The notes under the pieces were generated by a model, which was not told where the DNA came from, searched no databases, and saw only the letters and a list, made by a program, of their open reading frames with translations. The position numbers and the translations under genes were made by a program. From Ruminococcus sp. UBA1780 (GTDB lineage: Bacteria; Bacillota; Clostridia; Oscillospirales; Ruminococcaceae): a stretch of DNA of 15,443 nt. The stretch spans positions 1 through 15,443 of the forward strand of contig DCGK01000120.1 in NCBI GenBank assembly GCA_002315235.1. The letters run 5' to 3'. Of this stretch, positions 1 to 6,228 are shown in pieces. Position 1 is the first letter of the stretch. Each line of letters opens with the position of its first letter.

Positions 1-2635
1 GCATAAGATAGAAAATGTTGTATTTCTTGTTCTTGTCATATCCGGCAGGAAGATAAACGTTAAGTGAGTTTGATCCGTTGATACCGTTGTATGTTTCCTT
101 TACAACCTGTCCGCCGCCGTTCATAGCTTCGAGATAGCTGCCTGGAGCTTCCTTAAATGCAAGGTTTGCGCTGTAGTTAAAAGGTTTTTTTTCAGGTTCT
201 GCAGGTGCTGCAGGAGTATTGTCAGGGAAATCTGAAAGTGCGCCGAGGAGATACTTCTGAAGATTCATTGCATCTGCTGCGTTTGTTTCCCCGCTGTTGT
301 CAACGTCACCGTTGCTCTTCGCTGAATTACTCTTAAAGCCTTCGATAATACCGCTCTTGAGAGCAACGAGGTCAGCGATTGAAATTCTGCTGTCCATATC
401 GAGGTCGCCCTTGATCTTTGTTGCAGGTACGACATTTGACTTAGGTCCGTCAATCTTTGTTCCTGCCACAGCGCCTATAATTTCATCAACATAGAAGTTG
501 CATGTTTCTTCAGTTGTTTCAGCAATAAGAATCATGCTTGAAGCGCCTTCAGGAATCTTGTAGTTTGTATTTGCAAGCTGTACAAACTCGCCGCTGTTGC
601 CGAATTCCTGTGCAATCTTGTCGTACTTTGTTTCGCCTGATGCGTCATTGTACTGAAGAGTAAGCTTGTATTCAACCTGATCAGGTCCGTCAAAGCTGTT
701 AAAGCATGCGCTGAATGAATATTCCTCACCCGGCTTGAAAATCTTTGAGCTGAGTGGCTTCTGAGCTCCGTTCCATGTAGCGTCTCTTTCTGAAATGAGG
801 AGAGATTCCTTACCGGCCTGAGCTGTCTTTCCGCTTGTGCCTACCTTTGCAGCGCCTCTGCCTGACCAGCCGTTTTCGCTTCCCTCGAATGTATCGTGGA
901 ACCAGTAACCGTCAGCATCAGGTTCAAGCGGAACTACCACAGCCTCTACCTGAGCCGGATTCCATTCTGCACGTGTATAGTCAAATGAGTCAATATCAAC
1001 ATAACCGCCTGTTGACTTTGTACCGTAGCTGTAGATAGCGTTTCTGTAGCCTGTGAAGAACTTGAGGTCAAATCCCATCTTAACCTGGGAACCGATTTTC
1101 TTCCAGTTTGATCCGTCAAGTGAGTAGTAGAAGTTTACTGTGTCTATATTGTTGGAAATGTTGTAGTTTCCGTCAACATTCGCAAACTTGAAGTCTGTCT
1201 TTACGTATACTGTATCGCCTGAAAGTGATACTTCTTCCTGAATCTTGTCATAGCTTCCGAGAACATCAGCGTTTCCGTTGTATCCTGCATTGGTAGCCAT
1301 GTAGATTTTCTTTTCACCGCTGTCTGTAACACGTACACCAACGTTACCGTAGTTGTACTGGAAAGCAGAGAGACCAGCATAGTCGCCCGGCTTCATGTGT
1401 GATACATCCATCTTTATAACGCCCTGACATGAAGGACCTTCTGTTCTCATTGTCAGTGTGTTTCTTGCATGTACAATGCTCTTTGCAACTGTACCGTTCT
1501 TAAGTCTGAGCCAGCCCGGTCTGTCTGTAACTGACCAGTTCTTGTTGTCAGGATTGTGGTTCCACTGCCATTCGAGCATAAGCTTGTTTGAATCGTATGT
1601 GAAGTCATCGCTCTTTGCAAGCTTTGTGCCTGTATGGTCACCAGGAAGATCCATTACTACAGGAACCTTGCCGTTAACACCCATTATAGGCCAGTCGTTC
1701 TGCCATGAAACAGGAACAAGTGCAGGAATACGTCCGATACCGCCGTGATCCTGGAAGACAACGCCGTACCATTTTCCGTCAGGAGTATCAACGATACCGC
1801 CCTGCGCAGCACCTGCACCGTATGTGCCGACACCTGAGTTAAGAATTGTCTTGCCTTCAAAGTTTCCTGTAAGGCTCTTGCTTCTGTAGCAGAGCTCAAT
1901 ACGTCCGCTTCCTGCCGGCCATGCAATGATGAATACATAGTACCAGCCGTTTATCTTCTGTATATGTGAACCTTCACCTGCAAGGTTGGTAAGACCTGTC
2001 TTGAAGATTGTTCTTTCTGTTGCGCCGCTCTTGAATCCTGTCATCTCGGAATTGAGTTCCTTGATCTTGATGTCACCGCCGCCGCCGTATACAAGGTAGT
2101 TTCTTCCGTCGTCATCGAAAAGCATTGAAGCATCATGGTACATGCCGTTGATTTCACTTCTTGTCCATGTTCCGTTTTCAATATCATTTGTCTTGTAGAT
2201 ATATGACTTGTTTGAGCCGTAGCTTCCGAAGAACACATAGTATGTACCCTTGTGATATCTGAGGCTTGTTGCCCACTGTCCGTGAGCATAGTCGTGCTTT
2301 CCGTTTCTGAGATTCTGCTGGTCCAGGTCTGCGTATGTATCATATACATAGTTGCAGATTTCCCATGAAGCCATATCCTTAGACTTCATAACCGGAACAC
2401 CAGGGTTATAGAACATTGTTGTACTTACCATGTAGTAAGTATCACCTACTCTGATGATATCCGGGTCCGGTACATCTGAATAGATAATAGGGTTAGCAAC
2501 CTGGCCCATTGCAAGCTCTGCAGAAACTGCACTTCCCGGCAGCTCCTTGTACACATACGCCAGTGATGATGTCATTACTGCCGCTGCAGACAGTGACGCA
2601 AGGGTTCTCCTTACTGATTTTTTTACTTTACACAT
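1..2635 (-). CDS. Secreted cellulosomal xylan-side-chain enzyme: GH43 + CBM22 + internal dockerin + CE1-like esterase (partial, C-terminus cut by the window edge)
   Basis: At least 878 residues are visible and the frame is still open at base 1. The start at 2635 is set by a GGAGGAA ribosome site nine bases upstream. Residues 1-40 form a signal peptide ending near AVSA. Residues about 46-335 are a five-bladed GH43 domain. Its expected catalytic acids are visible: D57 (PDPD, base), D168 (YHDAS, pKa modulator) and E221 (AGEGSH, general acid). Residues about 345-560 are a concanavalin-like beta-sandwich of the kind that follows GH43 beta-xylosidases (CBM91-like; the enzyme resembles subfamily 10). 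A CBM22 spans about 573-724 and a dockerin about 742-800, with calcium loops DLDMDSR and DVDNSGE. From about 815 a new domain begins (NSLNVYLPAGYD, YNIFYLM), typical of CE1 feruloyl/acetyl-xylan esterases. The likely role is trimming xylo-oligosaccharides and deacylating xylan outside the cell in the cellulosome. The beta-xylosidase versus arabinofuranosidase activity is not settled. Confidence 0.9.
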   Translation of the reverse strand, partial: MCKVKKSVRRTLASLSAAAVMTSSLAYVYKELPGSAVSAELAMGQVANPIIYSDVPDPDIIRVGDTYYMVSTTMFYNPGVPVMKSKDMASWEICNYVYDTYADLDQQNLRNGKHDYAHGQWATSLRYHKGTYYVFFGSYGSNKSYIYKTNDIENGTWTRSEINGMYHDASMLFDDDGRNYLVYGGGGDIKIKELNSEMTGFKSGATERTIFKTGLTNLAGEGSHIQKINGWYYVFIIAWPAGSGRIELCYRSKSLTGNFEGKTILNSGVGTYGAGAAQGGIVDTPDGKWYGVVFQDHGGIGRIPALVPVSWQNDWPIMGVNGKVPVVMDLPGDHTGTKLAKSDDFTYDSNKLMLEWQWNHNPDNKNWSVTDRPGWLRLKNGTVAKSIVHARNTLTMRTEGPSCQGVIKMDVSHMKPGDYAGLSAFQYNYGNVGVRVTDSGEKKIYMATNAGYNGNADVLGSYDKIQEEVSLSGDTVYVKTDFKFANVDGNYNISNNIDTVNFYYSLDGSNWKKIGSQVKMGFDLKFFTGYRNAIYSYGTKSTGGYVDIDSFDYTRAEWNPAQVEAVVVPLEPDADGYWFHDTFEGSENGWSGRGAAKVGTSGKTAQAGKESLLISERDATWNGAQKPLSSKIFKPGEEYSFSACFNSFDGPDQVEYKLTLQYNDASGETKYDKIAQEFGNSGEFVQLANTNYKIPEGASSMILIAETTEETCNFYVDEIIGAVAGTKIDGPKSNVVPATKIKGDLDMDSRISIADLVALKSGIIEGFKSNSAKSNGDVDNSGETNAADAMNLQKYLLGALSDFPDNTPAAPAEPEKKPFNYSANLAFKEAPGSYLEAMNGGGQVVKETYNGINGSNSLNVYLPAGYDKNKKYNIFYLM

Positions 2636-2714
2636 TTTCAAATTCCTCCATTTCGGATTTGTATCAATACATTTTACACAATTTGTTCGCACAATCCACG
2701 CATTTTATGATACA

Positions 2715-2780
2715 ATTATAACATAACATGAAGACAGGCATCAACCCACATTTTATACATGTAGTGGATAAAACGCACAT
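2715..2780 (-). promoter_or_regulatory. Promoter and upstream activator-like box of the GH43 gene (copy E)
   Basis: Read on the minus strand, the -35 TTGATG (2744-2739) is followed after 18 bp by TATAAT (2720-2715), placing the transcript start near 2708 and giving a leader of about 70 nt. The box at 2741-2780 ends in GTGGGTTGA overlapping the -35 and starts with ATGTGCGTTTTATCC. It matches four other copies in the window in sequence and in position relative to the -35. Confidence 0.75.
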
Positions 2781-2815
2781 ATTTTTCTGCCGTCCATGTT
2801 TTAAGGAAGCACGTA

Positions 2816-2847
2816 AAAATCTCCTTCCGGATACCAGAAGGAGATTC
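2816..2847 (-). terminator. Intrinsic terminator, minus strand, between copies D and E
   Basis: Perfect 10-bp arms at 2818-2827 and 2837-2846 (AATCTCCTTC with GAAGGAGATT) enclose a 9-nt loop. Only minus-strand reading gives a run of five T after the stem. It would end transcripts that start at copy D and insulate the GH43 promoter. Confidence 0.75.
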
Positions 2848-3212
2848 GGGAATATTTAAATAAAGGCTAAACTTTACTTCTGAAGCCATGACAGCTTCAG
2901 ATATGCGCTCATTCAGGCAGGGAGCCTGACAAACATGATAACTCTGCTACTTCATCTCAGATACATCCTTTCAAGTGTTTTTCTTTCCGAACTAAATTGC
3001 GTCATATGAAAATCTGAATATTTATGTTTTATCTCTGTTTTTTTAATCCTAACCGCTCCGCAACCGGAATATTTACGGAATTACGGAATTTGTCCGGTAT
3101 ACAGTATACAAACTCTCTGCAGTAACTTTCCGGTATTTTTGTTCCGGATTATCTTTTTATCTGTAGTTTACTGCAATTTGCACAATATATGCCGTATCAA
3201 ACGCAATTTTGT
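2848..3212 (-). ncRNA. Candidate short transcript from promoter copy D (no convincing ORF)
   Basis: The module at 3219-3281 should start a transcript near 3212, and the terminator at 2816-2847 should end it, giving roughly 390 nt. No reading frame with a ribosome site and useful length is visible. Two small perfect hairpins lie near its 3' end (TCAGGC/GCCTGA around 2913-2929 and GAAGC/GCTTC around 2882-2898). It could be a small RNA co-regulated with the xylanases, or the leader and tail of an enzyme gene whose body was lost. Both readings are inference. Confidence 0.3.
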
Positions 3213-3218
3213 AAACTA

Positions 3219-3281
3219 ATAATAACATGTGCTGTGTTTTTTCTCAACCCATAATCTGTAGATAAAGTGGAGAAAACACAT
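3219..3281 (-). promoter_or_regulatory. Orphan promoter with activator-like box (copy D)
   Basis: On the minus strand, -35 TTGAGA (3247-3242), a 17-bp spacer and -10 TATTAT (3224-3219). The box at 3244-3281 is the most diverged and shortest copy (38 bp) but keeps ATGTG at its far end and TTATGGGTTGA overlapping the -35. The next gene downstream, GH43, starts almost 600 bp away with its own copy and a terminator in between. Confidence 0.65.
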
Positions 3282-3291
3282 CTCACACGCT

Positions 3292-3320
3292 GATTTGTAT
3301 GTAAAAAACGCATACAAATC
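3292..3320. repeat. Inverted repeat GATTTGTATG / CATACAAATC
   Basis: Perfect 10-bp arms at 3292-3301 and 3311-3320 are separated by 9 nt. The same core (GATTTGTA / TACAAATC) recurs beside the other hydrolase genes, for example at 5982-6004 and 2654-2663. It lies just upstream of box copy D and has no T-run, so it looks more like a protein-binding site or mRNA hairpin than a terminator. Confidence 0.5.
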
Positions 3321-3360
3321 TCTGAAATCACGCAGTTTCGTATGCTCAATACCCATGGAG

Positions 3361-3405
3361 CAACAAAAACCCCCGGAAGAAATATCCTTCCGGGGGTTTT
3401 TGTTG
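3361..3405. terminator. Strong bidirectional intrinsic terminator
   Basis: Perfect 19-bp arms at 3361-3379 and 3387-3405 enclose a 7-nt loop. The GC-rich stem core CCCCCGGAAG is flanked by five A on one side and five T on the other, so it can work on either strand. It would terminate a minus-strand transcript from copy C. Confidence 0.85.
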
Positions 3406-3541
3406 GTTCTTATATAAAAATTTAAGAGGCTTAAAAGAAAATTTCGTAATTATAAAGGAAATATATTCCGCAGACAATAATACATTTTTCTACTGCTATG
3501 CATAAACGACCTGTTCTGAGTTGTTTATCATTCCCTTTGAT
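3406..3541 (-). ncRNA. Candidate short transcript from promoter copy C (no convincing ORF)
   Basis: Promoter copy C (3548-3612) should start a transcript near 3541, and the strong terminator at 3361-3405 ends it after about 180 nt. The only start with a purine-rich sequence before it gives an 11-codon frame, with that sequence directly abutting the ATG, so translation is doubtful. The length and terminator suit a small RNA. A collapsed gene cassette explains it equally well. Confidence 0.3.
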
Positions 3542-3547
3542 GTATTA

Positions 3548-3612
3548 ATAATAACATACATTCAAATCTCTTACAACCCACATTCCACATAATAGGTAGA
3601 GAAAATACACAT
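3548..3612 (-). promoter_or_regulatory. Orphan promoter with activator-like box (copy C)
   Basis: On the minus strand, -35 TTGTAA (3576-3571), a 17-bp spacer and -10 TATTAT (3553-3548). The 40-bp box at 3573-3612 carries ATGTGTATTTTCTCTACC and then ATGTGGAATGTGGGTTG, the same two-part layout as the copies before the GH30 genes. It lies about 100 bp beyond the GH30 stop at 3713 and behind that gene's terminator. Confidence 0.65.
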
Positions 3613-3636
3613 TCGTTATATGTTTTTCAAAAAAAT

Positions 3637-3666
3637 ATTCCGGCATCTGCCTCCAGACGCCGGAAT
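3637..3666 (-). terminator. Intrinsic terminator of the downstream GH30 gene
   Basis: Arms ATTCCGGC (3637-3644) and GCCGGAAT (3659-3666) are perfect over 8 bp. Read on the minus strand the stem is followed by ATTTTTTTG. It sits about 47 nt past the stop codon of the GH30 gene that ends at 3713. Confidence 0.8.
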
Positions 3667-3712
3667 TTGTTTGATTTGTATTTATTTTGATGCGTACAAA
3701 TAATTCTGATAA

Positions 3713-5926
3713 TTATGAAAGTGCATTCTTAAGCATGATAGCATCGATGATTGTAAGCTTTCCGTCATTGTTCATATCTGCACTCTTGGCAGCATCGCCT
3801 TCAATTGTTGTTACTGAAATAAGATGCTGAACAAGCTTAACCAGATCGAGTGAGTTTACAACGCCGTTGCCGTCAGAGTCGCCCTTGAATTCTTCAGGAG
3901 CCTTTGTTGTTGTAGTTGTTACTGTTGTTGTTACAGGAGCAGCTGTTGTAGCTTCTGTTGTTGTTACTGTAGTAGTTACTGTTGTAGTAGTAGCTTCTGT
4001 TGTTGTAACGATTTCCTGTTCCTTAGGTCCGTTTACTACTGTGCCTGCCTTTGCTACGATTACTTCATCAACGTAGAAGTTCATAAGGCCTTCTGCTGTT
4101 TCAACTACGAGCTGACAGTCTGTTGCGCCTGCAGGAATCTGGAATTCAGGATTGTAAAGCTGTACATAGTGTTCCTTTGTACATGTCTTTGAATCGATAT
4201 TTGCATACTTTGCTGTGCCTGAGCTGTCCTTGTACTGAAGTGTAAGGCTGAACTGTTCTGTATCAACATCAGCATCGAGGAAGTTTACACATGCACTGAA
4301 GCAGAACTTTTCGCCTGCCTTGAAAGTATCACCAGGAAGATTCTTCTGAACGCCGTTCCATGCTGCTGTTCTGTCAGATACTACAAGAGCTTCTGTGCCA
4401 GCAAATGGTGATCTTCCGCTCTGTACAGCCTTGACTGAACCTCTTTCAGCCCAGTCATTGAGTCCGTTTTCAAATGTATCATGATAGTAGTAACCGTTTG
4501 CATCAGGCTTCATTGGCTCTGAAACTACCGGGCCCTGTGAACCTGAGCTGTTTGTTCCGTGACTTCCGCTGATTGTACATACGAATGTGGATACGCTGTT
4601 TCCAGGGAGCTGTGCATTGAAACCGCCGCCCGAAGGAGTCATCTTTGTTTCAGCAAGGTTTTCAGAACCTGTGGTTCTGTATCTTACCGCGCTGGTAATC
4701 GTCTGTCCGCTGATTTCAAACTGCTGGTTTACTTCAGAGCTGCCCTTGTTGATAGCAACGATAACAACCTTGTTATTTTCACCCTTGTATGCCGAAACAA
4801 GAACGTTGTTCTGAGGCTGTTCTGTAACCTCTGTTCTTCTGTATCCAGGTCTTACATACTTGGAATACTGAGCCATCATATAACCACGCTTTGTGATAGC
4901 ACCGTTGTTTCCGTTCTGTTCAAGGAGACTGTACTGTCTCTTGATGTACCACCATGTGTATACGCTCATATTACCAACAACGAGACCGTTGTGGATGTTT
5001 TCAGCAACCTGAACTGCTTCAGGCCATCTGTTTGCTGAGTTGGCCTCTGAGTTAGGAACATAAACTTCTGTCATCCAGATTTCCTTGCCGCAGCTTTCAA
5101 GCTGAGGGAAATCCATCTTGCTTCTTGGAGTACCGTAGAAATGTGTACCGAAAACATCACAGTTAGCCATAGCCTTGGAGTTGTTAAGAATCTTTGTGTA
5201 GAAGTCTCTGCCGTCACCCCATGCACCGTACTGGAATGTTTCAGGAGACATAACCTTTGCACTTGTGATTTTGTCGCCGTAGTTTGCAAGGAAGTTTGTT
5301 GTTTCATTTGGTGACCAGTATGTCCAGTCATGAGCAAAGTCAGGCTCATTCTGAACTGAGATTGAGTAAACCGCAGCACCGTTGTTTTTCATGTAGTTAC
5401 CGAAGTCATTAAGATGCTGTGCATAAGCACCGTAATTGCTTGAAGGAAGATATTTCTTACCGCCTTCACCAACGTTTCTGCCGTCCTTTGTAGTACCCTT
5501 TGCAGGTCCTGCTACAGCAATGTTTGACGGTGGTTCCCATGGTGTAGCAAACAGTGTGGCACCTGCTTTTTTAGCATACTGTGCAGTCTTAAGTGTTTTG
5601 CTCCACTGGTTCTTGTCAGGGTTAATATAAACTCGGAGAACTGTGAGGCCGAGCTGACCAGGGCCGTTTCCGAAAGCTCTTGCGAGCTCTGCATCAGAAA
5701 GTGAGTATCCCTGCCACTCAGGAAGATCGATACCACCAAAACCTGTAATATGCTGATATGTTTTTGAGAGATTAACAGTTGCTGTTGATGCAGCCTTAAC
5801 TGTTGATACAAATGTGTTGTCTGCATTTTCGCCCGGAGCAGAGAACATGCCGGTCATTCCGGCCATCATAGCAATCGCTGTAACCAGTGATACACATGAC
5901 TTTACTGACTTGTTAACTTTAATCAT
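3713..5926 (-). CDS. Secreted cellulosomal GH30 glucuronoxylanase, CBM22 and dockerin (downstream paralogue)
   Basis: The 737-residue protein starts at 5926 (MIKVNKSVKS), behind AAAGGAAAAG; the frame is open further upstream but has no ribosome site there. A signal peptide spans about 1-45 (K-rich start, hydrophobic VTAIAMMAGMTGMF, then VKA-AS). The GH30 TIM barrel and its side beta-domain run to about residue 455. E194 in SVQNEPD is the acid/base and E287 in WMTEVY the nucleophile. R330 in YIKRQY aligns with the arginine that binds the glucuronic-acid side chain in GH30_8 enzymes as I recall them, so glucuronoxylan endo-cleavage is the best guess. CBM22 covers about 474-628. A Thr/Val-rich linker follows at 635-679. 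The C-terminal dockerin (681-737) has loops DSDGNGVVNS and DMNNDGKLTI. It closely resembles the GH30 gene upstream and has its own promoter. Confidence 0.93.
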   Translation of the reverse strand: MIKVNKSVKSCVSLVTAIAMMAGMTGMFSAPGENADNTFVSTVKAASTATVNLSKTYQHITGFGGIDLPEWQGYSLSDAELARAFGNGPGQLGLTVLRVYINPDKNQWSKTLKTAQYAKKAGATLFATPWEPPSNIAVAGPAKGTTKDGRNVGEGGKKYLPSSNYGAYAQHLNDFGNYMKNNGAAVYSISVQNEPDFAHDWTYWSPNETTNFLANYGDKITSAKVMSPETFQYGAWGDGRDFYTKILNNSKAMANCDVFGTHFYGTPRSKMDFPQLESCGKEIWMTEVYVPNSEANSANRWPEAVQVAENIHNGLVVGNMSVYTWWYIKRQYSLLEQNGNNGAITKRGYMMAQYSKYVRPGYRRTEVTEQPQNNVLVSAYKGENNKVVIVAINKGSSEVNQQFEISGQTITSAVRYRTTGSENLAETKMTPSGGGFNAQLPGNSVSTFVCTISGSHGTNSSGSQGPVVSEPMKPDANGYYYHDTFENGLNDWAERGSVKAVQSGRSPFAGTEALVVSDRTAAWNGVQKNLPGDTFKAGEKFCFSACVNFLDADVDTEQFSLTLQYKDSSGTAKYANIDSKTCTKEHYVQLYNPEFQIPAGATDCQLVVETAEGLMNFYVDEVIVAKAGTVVNGPKEQEIVTTTEATTTTVTTTVTTTEATTAAPVTTTVTTTTTKAPEEFKGDSDGNGVVNSLDLVKLVQHLISVTTIEGDAAKSADMNNDGKLTIIDAIMLKNALS

Positions 5927-5981
5927 ACAATAATCTTTTCCTTTCTTTCTCTGTAATAAGAAATAAAAATAATGCATTTTC

Positions 5982-6004
5982 CGGATTTGTACAACATACA
6001 AATC
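5982..6004. repeat. Inverted repeat GGATTTGTA / TACAAATCC in the GH30 leader
   Basis: Arms of 9 bp (GGATTTGTA and TACAAATCC) flank a 5-nt centre in the 5' untranslated region of the GH30 gene starting at 5926. Related sequence occurs in the GH43 leader and near box copy D. In RNA it would form a hairpin about 55 nt before the start codon; in DNA it is a dyad suited to a dimeric repressor. Confidence 0.45.
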
Positions 6005-6029
6005 CATAACAACCCCTTACTGTGTTTAA

Positions 6030-6095
6030 ATTTTATCATTAAATTGTCTTTTTTTCAACCCATATTTCACACATATCGGTAGACAAAATACACAC
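6030..6095 (-). promoter_or_regulatory. Promoter with activator-like box of the downstream GH30 gene (copy B)
   Basis: On the minus strand, -35 TTGAAA (6058-6053), a 17-bp spacer and -10 TAAAAT (6035-6030), giving a leader of about 97 nt. The 41-bp box at 6055-6095 is very close to copy A: TTTTGTCTACC in the distal half and AATATGGGTTGA overlapping the -35. A run of seven T on the plus strand next to the box is also shared with copy A. Confidence 0.78.
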
Positions 6096-6119
6096 TGACA
6101 TTTATATCCTCTGCAGAAA

Positions 6120-6187
6120 CCGCATTAGTGCGGCCCCGATACTTACATATACGCAAACGGCCGGGGCAGAAAATCTTCCGTCCCGGC
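6120..6187 (-). terminator. GC-rich hairpin cluster after the first GH30 gene, possible weak terminator
   Basis: Several stems are possible: CCGCA/TGCGG around 6120-6133, GCCCCG/CGGGGC between about 6134 and 6167, and GCCGGG/CCCGGC (6160-6165 with 6182-6187). None is followed by a good T-run on the minus strand, so termination may be partial and the second GH30 gene could receive read-through. Confidence 0.35.
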
Positions 6188-6228
6188 TGTTCAATATAAT
6201 ATTTATTATTTGTATTCACATTCAGATA

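Noticed and set aside
2874..2912. A 12-codon minus-strand frame (MSAYLKLSWLQK) ending shortly before the terminator at 2816-2847
   Set aside because: It is preceded directly by an in-frame stop, has no ribosome site and is too short to support; at most it is a trace of a lost gene tail.
3884..4020. The repeated GTTGTTACTGT stretch as a possible replication-slippage frameshift
   Set aside because: The reading frame stays open through the linker into an intact dockerin, so it is a normal Thr/Val-rich linker.
3867..4076. Plus-strand open frame rich in valine opposite the Thr-rich linker of the GH30 gene (and the similar one at 6383-6571)
   Set aside because: It is the antisense shadow of low-complexity linker codons (ACT/ACA repeats) and has no start signal or family resemblance.
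4559..5038. A 159-codon plus-strand open frame within the GH30 gene
   Set aside because: It lies wholly opposite a well-supported GH30 domain and lacks a ribosome site and recognisable motifs.
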